A stretch of DNA of 47,849 nucleotides, taken from NCBI RefSeq assembly GCF_023221775.1, contig NZ_JAKUDS010000019.1:1-47849 (forward strand), written 5' to 3'. A model generated the notes under the pieces. The model worked only from the letters and a program-made list of their open reading frames with translations. It was not told where the DNA came from and searched no databases. Position numbers and translations under genes: made by a program. This document shows, piece by piece, positions 32,665-43,674 of this stretch. This DNA is from Enterococcus cecorum. Lineage in GTDB: Bacteria; Bacillota; Bacilli; Lactobacillales; Enterococcaceae. Positions within the stretch are counted from its first letter, which is position 1. Each line of letters starts with the position of its first letter.

Positions 32665-33606
32665 ATGAAAAATTTAAAGGGTTATCGATTTAGAATTTAT
32701 CCCAATGAAGCACAAAAAAGGTTCTTCATTGAAACATTTGGTTGTGTTCGATTTATCTATAATTATTTTCTGAAGTTAGATACTGCTGAGCGCACAAGTG
32801 AAGAGGTAATCACGCCTGCAAGTCTCAAGCGTGATTATCCTTTTTTAAAAAAGACGGATAGTCTAGCCCTTGCAAATGCGAAAAGAAATCTAGATAGGGC
32901 TTTTCAAAATTACTATCAACAGCGTAGTGGCTATCCTAAGTTAAAAAATAAGAGTTCTGCCTGGCAATCTTACACGACCAATAATCAAAATGGGACGGTT
33001 CGCATAGAGGACGGTTATCTGAAATTACCAAAGTTAAAAGAAAAAATTCAGATATGTGAACATCGAAAAATTACTGGTAAAATCAAATCAGTGACTATCT
33101 CAGCAAAAAATAATGAAGAGTTTTATGCTTCAATTTTATGCGTAGAAGCCATTGATAAATTTGAGAAAACAGGTAAAAAAATCAGACTTTCTTTTGATGC
33201 ACATCAATTGGTCCAACAAGCGAAATATCGTGCTGAGGTGATTGAACCTATTCAGCAAACGAAAGGACGTCTGGCGTTTTTACAACGTAGATTAAAGGTG
33301 AAGGCCCGGGTCGCTCGTAAGCAAAATCGAATATTAGCCGACTGTAAGAATTATCAGAAGCAAAAAAAACAGTATGACAAATTATTGACACACCTTAATA
33401 ATCAAATAAAAGATTATTTAAATCATTTATCTATCTTTTATATTAAGGAATATGATGTAATCGAAATTGTCGAACCAGAAGATAGGTCTTGTGCTGAAGA
33501 TGCATTATTCACCAGTAATGAATGGCATCAATTAGTTCGTTTATTAAAATACAAAGCACAATGGTACGGTAAAGAGATTCAAATCATAAATTGTCAAAAT
33601 ATTTAA
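32665..33606 (+). CDS. tldR: TnpB-like nuclease-dead repressor (TldR), oppF-associated
   Basis: The 313-aa protein has the N-terminal OrfB/TnpB region (YRFRIYPNEAQKRFF, FGCVRFIYN, SLALANAKRNLDRAFQNYY, QSYTTNNQNGTVRIEDGYLK, GKIKSVTIS), so it is TnpB-derived. The nuclease is gone. The RuvC-I motif (usually GIDLG) reads RLSFDA, the RuvC-II Glu (usually IEDL) is replaced in VIEIVEPED, and the protein stops after YKAQWYGKEIQI, before the CxxC zinc finger and RuvC-III. There is no tnpA and no transposon end. Intact flow of the remaining frame and the position after oppF match the TldR repressors reported beside oppF in Enterococcus (Wiegand et al., Nature 2024). Expected role: RNA-guided promoter binding without cleavage. 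The start is ATG 32665, weakly preceded by AAGG. Confidence 0.88.
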   Translation: MKNLKGYRFRIYPNEAQKRFFIETFGCVRFIYNYFLKLDTAERTSEEVITPASLKRDYPFLKKTDSLALANAKRNLDRAFQNYYQQRSGYPKLKNKSSAWQSYTTNNQNGTVRIEDGYLKLPKLKEKIQICEHRKITGKIKSVTISAKNNEEFYASILCVEAIDKFEKTGKKIRLSFDAHQLVQQAKYRAEVIEPIQQTKGRLAFLQRRLKVKARVARKQNRILADCKNYQKQKKQYDKLLTHLNNQIKDYLNHLSIFYIKEYDVIEIVEPEDRSCAEDALFTSNEWHQLVRLLKYKAQWYGKEIQIINCQNI

Positions 33607-33695
33607 ACAAAAATAACTGGTAGGGGTGCCAGGGTTCGCCTAGCTAATAATTCATTTGTTTCTAGGAAATGTGCCCACTAATTATGAAAAACCAC
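33600..33695 (+). ncRNA. Putative TldR guide RNA (omega-RNA-like scaffold plus guide)
   Basis: The sequence after the tldR stop is non-coding and foldable. AACTGG (33615-33620) can pair with CCAGGGTT, CCTAG (33639-33643) pairs with CTAGG (33662-33666), and GGGTGC (33624-33629) can pair with GTGCCC (33671-33676) as a pseudoknot. TnpB omega-RNAs likewise overlap or follow the gene's 3' end and end in the guide. I place the guide start at 33679 (TAATTATGAAAA) because this segment matches the oppA promoters after TTTAA. The 5' end may lie inside tldR. Boundaries are inference. Confidence 0.65.
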
Positions 33696-33696
33696 A

Positions 33697-33728
33697 AAAA
33701 AATCAGCCTATTTCGGGCTGATTTTTTT
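33697..33728. terminator. Bidirectional terminator after the guide RNA
   Basis: AATCAGCC (33701-33708) pairs with GGCTGATT (33716-33723), flanked by A and T runs. It ends the tldR/guide transcript and the convergent Nudix gene, whose last codons lie inside it. Confidence 0.85.
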
Positions 33729-34535
33729 ATATGTCTTTAATTGATAGATTTTCGATGGCCGTCCAACACCACTTGCACGTTCACCAATTGCTTCTAAATG
33801 ATCATTCAAGGCTTTTTTGAGATTAGAGTGATCAATATTCTTAAAATCAATGCCTAAAAATTTAGCAAAGACTTTTCTAGCATCGGTAATTGTAAAGCCA
33901 GTTCCTAATACCAATAGTACGCGCGGGTCATGCATCATTGTTTCTAATACATGATGGAAAGCTTTTAGAATAATTTGGCTGTGGTCAAAGGCTAAGGTAT
34001 CTTTTCCAAGTGACTCACCGGTTTCTAAATCGAGAATAATTTGCGTTTCTTGGTTTTCTAGGACGATTGTATTTTGTTTGCGATTTAAATTAAACCAACG
34101 CACTTGGCTCGCATCATCGCCGGCATCTACTGGTTCTTCACCGATAAAGGCTAAATAGCTAACAGTCACCACCCAACCACGCGGGTCACGATTTGGTGTA
34201 GAAAATGTGTAGAGTTGTTCAATTTGATTTTGGTTAATATGTACACCAGTTTCTTCTAATGTTTCGCGAATGACACTATCATCAGTGGACTCGCCTTTTG
34301 AGACGAATCCTCCAGGTAAAGCCCAAGAATGTCGGAATGGGTGACTTTTACGCTGAATCAATAGTAATTTCAGTTGTTCTTCTTGGCGATTATAACAAAG
34401 TAATACCATATCTACGGTTAAAGAAGGAGCTTCATAGGTAGGATGTTCTTGTTCATGATACCATTTTAAGAATTCTTCTTCCGTTGCGATTTGTTCGTAA
34501 TATTTTTTTTCTTCAGCTTTTGATGAAAATTCCAT
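33708..34535 (-). CDS. Nudix-type regulator, NrtR-like
   Basis: The 275-aa protein has a Nudix domain (about residues 38-165) with an intact Nudix box: GGFVSKGESTDDSVIRETLE then ETGV. The C-terminal 80 residues look like the winged helix of NrtR regulators, ending with SGVGRPSKIYQL. NrtR proteins sense ADP-ribose or related compounds and control NAD metabolism genes; some also hydrolyse the ligand, and the intact box leaves that possible. The N-terminal extension (EEEFLKWYHEQEHPTYEAPS) is typical. No NAD gene is adjacent; the gene follows a small membrane-protein gene by 17 nt. Confidence 0.85.
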   Translation of the reverse strand: MEFSSKAEEKKYYEQIATEEEFLKWYHEQEHPTYEAPSLTVDMVLLCYNRQEEQLKLLLIQRKSHPFRHSWALPGGFVSKGESTDDSVIRETLEETGVHINQNQIEQLYTFSTPNRDPRGWVVTVSYLAFIGEEPVDAGDDASQVRWFNLNRKQNTIVLENQETQIILDLETGESLGKDTLAFDHSQIILKAFHHVLETMMHDPRVLLVLGTGFTITDARKVFAKFLGIDFKNIDHSNLKKALNDHLEAIGERASGVGRPSKIYQLKTYKKISPK

Positions 34536-34552
34536 ATTCGATCAACACCTCT

Positions 34553-34813
34553 TTAAGATAAAATGAGATTTATTAAGAATAATCCCGTATATGGGAACCA
34601 AAGATTGGGCTTTTTGCGAACCTGTGGCACACCTAGAATCATTACCCCTACTAAACAAAGAATTTTGAATAATAATCGTAATTGTAAAAAGATTGCTACA
34701 CCGTGATGCATCGCAAAGTAGGCTTGAATATAATCACGATTAATAAATAGCAAAATATGTAAAAAGGTCAGCACACAAGCAAATAAAAAGGCCACTTTCG
34801 AAGCTGATTTCAT
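34553..34813 (-). CDS. Small membrane protein (86 aa)
   Basis: The product has three hydrophobic helices (about residues 5-23, 36-60 and 71-86) separated by short basic loops. An extended -10 promoter lies upstream on the minus strand, and the gene is followed 17 nt later by the NrtR-like gene, so both are probably co-transcribed. I recognise no family. Confidence 0.6.
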   Translation of the reverse strand: MKSASKVAFLFACVLTFLHILLFINRDYIQAYFAMHHGVAIFLQLRLLFKILCLVGVMILGVPQVRKKPNLWFPYTGLFLINLILS

Positions 34814-34845
34814 AAATAATCCTCACAATTTTCTTGATAACTCTC

Positions 34846-34855
34846 ATTATATCAC
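34846..34855 (-). promoter_or_regulatory. Extended -10 promoter of the membrane protein / NrtR operon
   Basis: On the minus strand TGTGATATAAT includes a TGn extended -10 with perfect TATAAT (34851-34846). No strong -35 is seen. Confidence 0.55.
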
Positions 34856-34889
34856 ATTTTAAGTAATTTGTACCTTTATTTCATTGAAC

Positions 34890-35174
34890 GAGCTGCCTCA
34901 CAACCTTATCCACGGTGTTCGAAGGGTAGCTACATCGCATCTAAGCCGGCCTGCCTAGGAAAATCTTTAAAACTAGCAGATTTTCCTGTCATTCCGGACA
35001 AACTTATCCTTCTCGGTATCAATCAACTAAATACTCGGAAAATTCACCCTCCTGCTTAAGAAAATCTCCTTTCATCCGATTTTCTTAGCAGAAGGCAACA
35101 CATGAATTTTCTCGTATTTGACCAAGTTGATTGATACCCTTTTGCTTGTAGCTGATCAACCCTTCTCACAACCT
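34890..35174 (-). repeat. Mosaic hairpin repeat cluster R5 (reverse orientation)
   Basis: Read on the minus strand it starts AAGGTTGTGAGAAGGGTTG (35174 down). A complete ATCAATCAACT unit is followed by the CCGGAATG unit with AGGAAAATC/GATTTTCCT arms, ending in GTAGCTACCCTTCGAACACC, and then by the beginning of another unit (AAGGTTGTGAGGCAGCT, 34907-34891). It fills most of the gap between the divergent NrtR operon and metG. Confidence 0.87.
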
Positions 35175-35184
35175 TATTTTTCAA

Positions 35185-35213
35185 TTGATAATCGTTTCAT
35201 CTAATGCTACAAT
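35185..35213 (+). promoter_or_regulatory. metG promoter
   Basis: TTGATA (35185-35190), a 17-nt spacer and TACAAT (35208-35213). No T-box is present between this promoter and metG. Confidence 0.65.
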
Positions 35214-35253
35214 AATTTGGTATAAGTCGTTTATTGATTGGAGGAAAAATTGA

Positions 35254-37266
<2,013 letters not shown>

Positions 37267-37287
37267 TTTTTTATCAATTTAATTTTT

Positions 37288-37323
37288 AAACTAGTCATTC
37301 ATTTTGAGTGGCTAGTTTTTTTA
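37288..37323 (+). terminator. metG terminator
   Basis: AAACTAGTCA (37288-37297) pairs with TGGCTAGTTT (37309-37318), followed by T residues. Confidence 0.8.
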
Positions 37324-37338
37324 CCTTTAGAACTCATT

Positions 37339-37654
37339 TCGGACAAACTTATCCTTCTCGGTATCAATCAACTAAATACTCGGAAAATTCACCCTCCTGC
37401 TTAAGAAAATCTCCTTTCATCCGATTTTCTTAGCAGTAGGTAATACATGAATTTTCTCGTATTTGCCCAAGTTGATTGATAACCTTTTGTTTGTAGCTGA
37501 TTGACCCTTCTCACAACCTTATTAGACGGTGTTCGGCAGCTAGACATTGTGAAATTCGCCCTCCTGCTTGAGAAAATCTCCTTTCATCCGATTTTCGCAG
37601 CGGTAGGTAAGCACAGAAATTTCTTCGAGGCTTTCCGAGCTGCCTCACAACCTT
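37339..37654 (-). repeat. Mosaic hairpin repeat cluster R6 (reverse orientation)
   Basis: Read on the minus strand, a GCAGCTCGG/AGACAT type unit (37654-37533) comes first, with arms GAAATTTC/GAATTTC and TGCGAAAATC/GATTTTCTCAAGC. It is followed by AAGGTTGTGAGAAGGGT and an ATCAATCAACT unit down to a truncated GGATAAGTTTGTCCG end near 37340. It separates the metG terminator from the promoter of the P-type ATPase gene. Confidence 0.87.
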
Positions 37655-37696
37655 ATTTTTTGTTTCATTTGTTAACGTTTTCTGTGGGGTTGGTTG

Positions 37697-37725
37697 TTGT
37701 CAGGTTTGCAATTGTTTAGTATAAT
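37697..37725 (+). promoter_or_regulatory. Promoter of the Mn riboswitch / P-type ATPase
   Basis: TTGTCA (37697-37702), a 17-nt spacer and TATAAT (37720-37725) lie 15 nt before the riboswitch P1 stem. Confidence 0.75.
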
Positions 37726-37740
37726 GACAATGTAATAATT

Positions 37741-37865
37741 CATGAGGGAGTAACTGGCAGTAGGAATACTGTGGCAACATCACCAGCAAGAAAGCAATTT
37801 CTGGTGTTGCCTTAATTAGTGAGACTTATGTATGTATTTTTGCATACACAGGTCTATTTTTTTTT
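37741..37865 (+). promoter_or_regulatory. Manganese riboswitch (yybP-ykoY class) with terminator
   Basis: GAGGGAGTAACTGGCAG starts a leader with yybP-ykoY features: the GGGAGTA side, a long hairpin (CACCAGCAAGAAA to TTTCTGGTG) with flanking GGCAACA and TTGCC, and the closing AGACTTATG. P1 pairs CATGAG (37741-37746) with CTTATG (37825-37830). The 3' half of P1 is shared with a terminator pairing 37822-37834 (AGACTTATGTATG) with 37843-37855 (CATACACAGGTCT) and nine T. Mn2+ binding should hold P1 and allow read-through, giving an ON switch for Mn efflux. Class assignment is by eye and by the downstream gene. Confidence 0.75.
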
Positions 37866-37939
37866 AGCAAGAAATAGGCTTGTGGAATTTAGCAACCAAT
37901 TCAAGTGATTGGTTAGCGAGAATTTTGAAGGAGGAAATT

Positions 37940-40648
37940 ATGTCAGATCAACAAAAACAAGCACAATTGCATGAAGCTTTTTATGCAAAAAGTGTCGATG
38001 AGGTCACACAAGCGCTAGATACTACGCTTGATGGCTTAACTTCTAGTGAGGCAAAGGCGCGTTTAGCAAAATTTGGCCCTAATGAACTAGAAGAAGGTAA
38101 GAAAAAAAGTATGCTACAAAAATTCATCGAGCAATTTAAAGACTTGATGATTGCTGTCTTATTAGTAGCTGCGATTATTTCTGCCGTTGTTTCACATGAA
38201 GTAGTGGACTCATTAATTATCTTAGCGGTGGTAATCATTAATGCCATCATGGGTGTGGTGCAAGAAGCTAAAGCCGAACAAGCCATTGAAGCTTTAAAAC
38301 AAATGTCTACACCAAATGCGAATATCGTCCGTGATGGTCATCCGATGACGGTCAAAAGTGATGAATTAGTACCAGGTGATTTAGTATTGCTAGAAGCGGG
38401 GGATATTGTTCCTGCTGATATGCGCTTGGTTGAAGTAAGTTCATTAAAGATTGAAGAAGCAGCCTTGACCGGTGAATCAGTGCCAGTTGAAAAAGAATTA
38501 ATCGTTTTAGAAGATTCTGAAGTGGGTATTGGTGACCGAGTGAATATGGCTTATTCAAATAGTAATGTCACTTATGGTCGTGGTAAAGGTATTGTTGTTA
38601 ACACTGGTATGGATACCGAAGTTGGTAAGATTGCCGGAATGTTAGCCCAAGCCGATGAAACAGAAACACCATTAAAACGTAACTTAAACGAATTAGGTAA
38701 GTTCTTAACTGCTGCGATTGTCGTAATTGCGGTAATTATGTTCTTTGTTGGTATTTTCTTCAACAATACTTCATGGGCAGATATGTTATTAACATCTATC
38801 TCACTTGCCGTTGCTGCGATTCCTGAAGGTTTACCTGCTATTGTTACGATTATCTTAGCGCTTGGTACACAAGTTATGGCCAAACGCAATTCAATGATTC
38901 GTAAATTACCTGCTGTAGAAACATTAGGGGCAACTGACATTATCGCTTCTGATAAAACAGGTACACTAACCCTTAATCAAATGACGGTTGAAAAATTATA
39001 TGTGGATAACCAACAATTTGCAGTTCATGATGAATTTGCCAATGATCATATGGCAATCAAAGTAATGAACTTTGCCAATGACACCAAATTCTCGCAAGAA
39101 GGCACTTTAATCGGGGATCCTACAGAAACTGCCCTAATTCAATTTGGCTTAGATCAAGGGTTTGATGTGAAGACGGCATTAGTGGCAGAACCTCGTGTTG
39201 CTGATCTACCATTTGATTCTGATCGTAAATTGATGTCTACTGTTCACCAATTAGCAGATGGTAAATATTTAGTGGCTGTTAAGGGTGCACCGGATGTCTT
39301 ATTAACACGTACATCACAAATTTTAATGGATGGTCAAGTTCGTCCATTACAAGAAGAGGATAAAGAAAATATCCTAGCTAATAACAAAGACATGGCTCAA
39401 CAAGCTTTACGTGTCTTGGCAATGGCTTATAAGATTGTAGATGAAATGCCAGAATTAGTTAGTGAAACACTTGAAAATGATTTAGTATTCGCTGGTTTAG
39501 TGGGGATGATTGACCCTGAACGTGCTGAAGCTGCACAAGCGGTTAAAGTGGCAAAAGAAGCAGGTATTCGTCCAATTATGATTACTGGGGACCACCGTGA
39601 TACAGCTGAAGCAATTGCCGCACGTCTTGGCATTATTAAAGAAAAAGACGATGCTGCGGTACTAACTGGGGCTGAATTAAACCAAATGTCTGATGATGAA
39701 TTTGCCCAAAAAGTTACCCAATACTCTGTTTATGCACGTGTATCTCCTGAACATAAAGTACGTATCGTGAAAGCATGGCAAAAAGCAGGTAAAGTCGTTG
39801 CGATGACCGGTGATGGGGTAAACGATGCGCCTGCCTTGAAACAAGCAGATATCGGTGTTGGTATGGGGATTACTGGTACGGAAGTTTCTAAAGGGGCTTC
39901 TGATATGGTCCTTGCTGATGATAACTTTGCGACAATTGTTGTGGCTGTTGAAGAAGGGCGTAAAGTATTCTCTAACATTCAAAAAGCCATTCAATATCTA
40001 TTGGCTGCGAACTTAGGTGAAGTTTTAACCTTATTCTTAGCGACACTTTGGGGATGGGATACGCTATTACCAATTCACCTATTATGGATTAACTTAGTAA
40101 CTGATACATTCCCTGCCATTGCTTTAGGTATGGAACCAGCTGAACAAGGATTGATGTCACACAAACCACGTGGTAAGAATTCAAACTTCTTCTCTGGTGG
40201 GGTCTTGAGTAGCATTATTTATCAAGGTATTTTAGAAGCGGCTTCTGTATTATTCGTATACTGGGCAGCAATTCAATGGCCAGATCACACTGCAGCGAAC
40301 ACACCAGGTATGTCTGCAGCAGCTTTAAGTCAATTACAACATGCCGATGCGTTAACCATGGCCTTTGCAACATTAGGATTAATGCAACTATTCCACGCAT
40401 TTAACGTGAAATCAGTCCATCAATCTCTATTTAAAGTTGGTGCCTTTAAAAACCGCGTCTTTAACTGGGCGATACTATTATCATTTGCTTTAATGATGGT
40501 CATTATTGTTGTACCAGGATTAAATGATATCTTTAGAGTTTCTCACCTTGATTTATATCAATGGGGAATTGTTCTAGGTACTTCATTTGCGATTATTCCA
40601 GTTGTTGAAATTGTCAAAGCCATTCAACGTGCAATGGGTAAAGAATAG
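37940..40648 (+). CDS. P2-type cation-transporting ATPase (Mn2+/Ca2+ efflux)
   Basis: The 902-aa membrane pump has about ten helices. Motifs: actuator LTGESVPVE, helix-4 PEGLPAIVT, phosphorylation site DKTGTLT (Asp about 338), TGDGVNDAP hinge, and a cation-ATPase C-terminal domain. It belongs to the PacL/SERCA-like P2A group. With a Mn riboswitch in its leader it parallels L. lactis YoaB and S. pneumoniae MgtA, which export Mn2+ (and Ca2+). The start ATG 37940 follows GAAGGAGG; the longer frame from 37880 begins just after the riboswitch terminator and has no binding site. Confidence 0.9.
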   Translation: MSDQQKQAQLHEAFYAKSVDEVTQALDTTLDGLTSSEAKARLAKFGPNELEEGKKKSMLQKFIEQFKDLMIAVLLVAAIISAVVSHEVVDSLIILAVVIINAIMGVVQEAKAEQAIEALKQMSTPNANIVRDGHPMTVKSDELVPGDLVLLEAGDIVPADMRLVEVSSLKIEEAALTGESVPVEKELIVLEDSEVGIGDRVNMAYSNSNVTYGRGKGIVVNTGMDTEVGKIAGMLAQADETETPLKRNLNELGKFLTAAIVVIAVIMFFVGIFFNNTSWADMLLTSISLAVAAIPEGLPAIVTIILALGTQVMAKRNSMIRKLPAVETLGATDIIASDKTGTLTLNQMTVEKLYVDNQQFAVHDEFANDHMAIKVMNFANDTKFSQEGTLIGDPTETALIQFGLDQGFDVKTALVAEPRVADLPFDSDRKLMSTVHQLADGKYLVAVKGAPDVLLTRTSQILMDGQVRPLQEEDKENILANNKDMAQQALRVLAMAYKIVDEMPELVSETLENDLVFAGLVGMIDPERAEAAQAVKVAKEAGIRPIMITGDHRDTAEAIAARLGIIKEKDDAAVLTGAELNQMSDDEFAQKVTQYSVYARVSPEHKVRIVKAWQKAGKVVAMTGDGVNDAPALKQADIGVGMGITGTEVSKGASDMVLADDNFATIVVAVEEGRKVFSNIQKAIQYLLAANLGEVLTLFLATLWGWDTLLPIHLLWINLVTDTFPAIALGMEPAEQGLMSHKPRGKNSNFFSGGVLSSIIYQGILEAASVLFVYWAAIQWPDHTAANTPGMSAAALSQLQHADALTMAFATLGLMQLFHAFNVKSVHQSLFKVGAFKNRVFNWAILLSFALMMVIIVVPGLNDIFRVSHLDLYQWGIVLGTSFAIIPVVEIVKAIQRAMGKE

Positions 40649-40659
40649 TCAAACATTTT

Positions 40660-40698
40660 CGCTACTAGTTAGGATATCTAGCTAGTGGCGTTTTTTTT
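40660..40698 (+). terminator. Terminator of the P-type ATPase gene
   Basis: CGCTACTAGTTAG (40660-40672) pairs with CTAGCTAGTGGCG (40678-40690), with two wobble pairs, followed by eight T. Confidence 0.85.
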
Positions 40699-40750
40699 AT
40701 CTGAAAAATATGCTAAAATAAACTCATTACGAAAAGGAGAGAATTTATCT

Positions 40751-41179
40751 ATGCGTGTCGATTTAGGATATTATATTCAAATGATTAATCAAATTATTCA
40801 AGATACAGAAGCCGTTGGGGAAAAGATGAATCCCAAATTTGAAGAAGTGAAAAAAGCAATAGAAGACGATCAACTTGCTACTCTATCTTCTGAGCAATTA
40901 GCTGAAATTATAGCTACTTTTAATGAAGGAACGCAAACATATAAAGAATACTTAGCCAAATTACAAGGACTCAAAGCACCGGCTAGAGTGATTGGTTTGC
41001 ATAAAAAATTAGTAGCTGCTTACCAAAAATATGTGCAAGGTTGCCTAGATATGATTGCCAGCCTTGAAGGTGAGGTAGATGTGGACGCCTTTAATCAAGC
41101 TGAGCAACACCAAGATGAAGCAACAGACACTATTGCTTTTGCGATTCAACGGATGACGATGCTTTTGATGAAACGTTAA
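40751..41179 (+). CDS. Helical cytoplasmic protein of unknown function (142 aa)
   Basis: The protein is almost wholly alpha-helical, acidic, without signal or membrane segments. It starts MRVDLGYYIQMINQIIQDTE and ends FAIQRMTMLLMKR. AAGGAGA lies 9 nt before ATG 40751, and a TATGCTAAAAT -10 candidate is at 40709-40719. The upstream in-frame ATG at 40685 falls in the terminator of the preceding gene and is rejected. I recognise no family; a regulator or a small helical bundle partner protein is possible. Confidence 0.7.
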   Translation: MRVDLGYYIQMINQIIQDTEAVGEKMNPKFEEVKKAIEDDQLATLSSEQLAEIIATFNEGTQTYKEYLAKLQGLKAPARVIGLHKKLVAAYQKYVQGCLDMIASLEGEVDVDAFNQAEQHQDEATDTIAFAIQRMTMLLMKR

Positions 41180-41685
41180 TGATAAAAGCACTTACAAAAA
41201 AGGAGAAAAATCTAATCTAAATATTATTCAGTTTTTAGGATAAATTGTTTTACCTAGTATATAATAATCACATAACCAACAATAACCTTTTTATTTTTCA
41301 TTTTACTCCTTAGTTGAGTAATTACTCCTTTTTCCGCTAGGCCTAACCAACCTAGTGGTTTTTTTTATCTCTGAAATATATGCACTCAATGTGGTTATTT
41401 CTTTTTGGTTTATACTAGGTTACATTCCCCATAATCAAATCATCCTCATACTATTTCTAGGATTCACCTTTTTTGAAAATTCTTCATACATCTATATTAC
41501 AGATTCCAATAATAAACATGTATTCACCACATCTAATGAAGTGTGGGAGAAAAGTAAATTTTGACTTTAATATTTTTGTCAAATGACCGATGTACTTATA
41601 TGTGGTTACTGCTTTAAGTTATGTTGTAAGGGGATGCATAAAGTGAACCATAGTTGTATGCTGCATAATTGGAGGAATATAGAAA
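41180..41685 (+). other. Non-coding stretch before the chemoreceptor gene
   Basis: No convincing gene lies here. It holds a TATAAT box at 41260, a 12-nt perfect palindrome GAGTAATTACTC (41316-41327), and a terminator-like hairpin at 41334-41366. Its T-tail and following bases (TTTTTTTTATCTCTGAAATATATG) echo those after the terminator at 40690. A reading frame at 41355-41564 begins inside this hairpin and has no binding site. Confidence 0.5.
41334..41366 (+). terminator. Terminator-like hairpin
   Basis: CCGCTAGG (41334-41341) pairs with CCTAGTGG (41351-41358) with one G-U pair, followed by eight T. It lies 155 nt after the 142-aa gene and may end its transcript or be a degraded duplicate of the 40660 terminator. 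Confidence 0.7.
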
Positions 41686-43659
41686 ATGAAGAAAAAACGT
41701 TCAATTAAAGTTAAATTAACGTTCACTATTATACCTGTTGTCAGTATTTTACTATTAATATTAGTCGGCCTTTCCTATTCTATTTCTAGTAAAATGTTGC
41801 AAAGGGATGCTAACGATTTACTAGAATCATCGGTTAAAAGTCAAGCAACTAGAATAGAATCTTGGCTTAATGAAAACTTATCTGCTTTTCAAACTGCAAA
41901 AAAGACTATTGAAACTACGAATCCATCGCCTGAGCAATTACCAGGAATTTTAGATGGATATTATAAATTTGATTCTGATTTTCCAGATGGATTATTTATT
42001 GCCGATAACCAAGGTCATTTTTATAAAGCAAATCAATCTACAATTGAAGTGAGCAATCCGACTTCTGAAATTTGGTTTAAAGAAGGTATGACACATGTAA
42101 ATATGGCATTTGGTACACCACATAAGCAAGGAAATGAGGAAGTGATTAGCGCTTCAGGAATTATTAACACTCCTGGTGATCCATTAAAAGTTATTGCGGG
42201 TAATTTAACCTTAGATCGCATATCCACTATTGTAAACTCTTTTATTAGTATGAAAGGGGCAAATGCCTTTTTATACGATCAAGAAACCCAAAAGATAGTG
42301 GCTGACCGTGAAAAATCATTTGTGTCTCAGGTTCTTGGACAATCAAATCAGCCAAAATTTTATCAAAATATTTCTAAAGAATTAAAGGATAATGCTGAGG
42401 TTAGTCTTAAAATTGATGGCAATCTAGCTGTTAGTCGAAAAATTAATGGTACGAATTGGGTATTAGTTAGTTATATTCCTGAAAAAGTAATTCTAAGTGG
42501 TTTATCAAAATTACGTCTAATTATGGTTGTTATTAGTGTATTTTCAGTTTTAGCATTAGGAATATTGATCGAACGTATGACAAATCGAGTGGTAAAACCA
42601 GTGAAAGATATGACATCTGTAATTAAGACGATGGCAGATGGAGATTTTACTGTTTCAGTGAATAATAATGGTGATGACGAAATTGCTGAGATGGGACATA
42701 GTATTGAAGGATTTATTCAATATATGCGTAATATGATTCAATCCATAACTCATATTTCAAGCGGATTGCAAGAACAAGCAAAAACGAGTGAAATGATTTC
42801 TAGAGATATGTACGATGCTTCAGAAAGTCAATCTGTTTCAATGGATGAGTTAAATAATACAGTTGATCAACTTTCTCTTTCAGTTAATGACATTGCAGAG
42901 AATGCGATGCAACTTGCACAAATTGCAAATGATACAAAACAAAATAGTAATTTAGTGGAAGAAAAAATGAATGAAACAGTTGAAATTTCGGAAAAAGGCC
43001 GTTCAGAAATGCAACAAGTAGTACAGGCTATGCAGAATATTCAACAAAGTATCAATGATTTAGAAAGTTCTATTGGTCGTGTGGGTACTGCGTCAAGTCA
43101 GATTGTTCAAATCATTCAAATTATTGGTGAAATTGCTCATCAAACAAACTTATTGTCTATTAATGCCTCTCTAGAAGCTGCTAGAGCTGGTGAAGCAGGA
43201 AAAGGTTTTGCTGTAGTAGCTACCGAAATTAATAAGTTAGCAAAAAATAGTGCAGATTCAGTTTCTCAGATTACAAATTTAATTTCTGAAGTTAATACTT
43301 TAGTTGAAGAAGCAGTAATGCAGGCAAATCATAGTTCAGATGATATATTAAATAGCTCTCAATTAATACGTACTGCAGTGGATAGTTTCGATTCGATTTT
43401 CCAAAATATTCAACAAACCAACCAATTAATTCAAGATGTAGTTGATAAAATTGATTTAGTCGATCAAGTAGCGACCAATGCTGCAGCTATTTCAGAAGAA
43501 CAGGCTGCTAGCTCGGATGAAATTCATGCTACTTCCGAGACTACATTAACTCAGGCAAAACACATTTCTAATCATAGTAAAAATGTGGCGACAGAAGCTC
43601 ATAAACTAGCTGATTCTTCACAACAATTAGCTAATCAAGTGAAACGCTTTAAAGTATAG
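41686..43659 (+). CDS. Methyl-accepting chemotaxis-type receptor
   Basis: The 657-aa receptor has helix 1 (about residues 10-32), an extracellular dCache-like sensor (about 33-270) and helix 2 (about 280-298). A HAMP domain ([20 protein letters not shown]) and a long coiled-coil signalling domain follow. The tip reads [20 protein letters not shown], then [13 protein letters not shown], close to the MCP consensus that binds CheA/CheW. GGAGG precedes ATG 41686. The gene is followed, 15 nt later, by a sugar-binding lipoprotein gene. No che or flagellar gene is visible here, so in a non-motile species it would signal to something else. Confidence 0.92.
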   Translation: MKKKRSIKVKLTFTIIPVVSILLLILVGLSYSISSKMLQRDANDLLESSVKSQATRIESWLNENLSAFQTAKKTIETTNPSPEQLPGILDGYYKFDSDFPDGLFIADNQGHFYKANQSTIEVSNPTSEIWFKEGMTHVNMAFGTPHKQGNEEVISASGIINTPGDPLKVIAGNLTLDRISTIVNSFISMKGANAFLYDQETQKIVADREKSFVSQVLGQSNQPKFYQNISKELKDNAEVSLKIDGNLAVSRKINGTNWVLVSYIPEKVILSGLSKLRLIMVVISVFSVLALGILIERMTNRVVKPVKDMTSVIKTMADGDFTVSVNNNGDDEIAEMGHSIEGFIQYMRNMIQSITHISSGLQEQAKTSEMISRDMYDASESQSVSMDELNNTVDQLSLSVNDIAENAMQLAQIANDTKQNSNLVEEKMNETVEISEKGRSEMQQVVQAMQNIQQSINDLESSIGRVGTASSQIVQIIQIIGEIAHQTNLLSINASLEAARAGEAGKGFAVVATEINKLAKNSADSVSQITNLISEVNTLVEEAVMQANHSSDDILNSSQLIRTAVDSFDSIFQNIQQTNQLIQDVVDKIDLVDQVATNAAAISEEQAASSDEIHATSETTLTQAKHISNHSKNVATEAHKLADSSQQLANQVKRFKV

Positions 43660-43674
43660 ATTGGAGTGATTTTG

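Noticed and set aside
32665-33606. Ordinary IS200/IS605 insertion sequence with a truncated tnpB
   Set aside because: No tnpA, no recognisable ends, and the two remaining catalytic positions are substituted as well as the C-terminus being lost; a randomly truncated gene would still show the RuvC-I GIDLG motif.
33643-33658. Alternative guide reading from TAATAATTCATTTG within the RNA candidate
   Set aside because: TAATAATT also occurs in both oppA promoters, but this segment is the loop of a hairpin (CCTAG/CTAGG) and is followed by more structured scaffold, so it is unlikely to be the 3'-terminal guide.
34868-35059. Open frame of 63 codons running into repeat R5
   Set aside because: It is made almost wholly of hairpin repeat sequence; similar frames arise in each repeat copy on both strands.
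41355-41564. Open frame of 69 codons
   Set aside because: It begins inside a terminator hairpin, has no ribosome binding site and no clear protein features beyond AT-rich hydrophobic codons.
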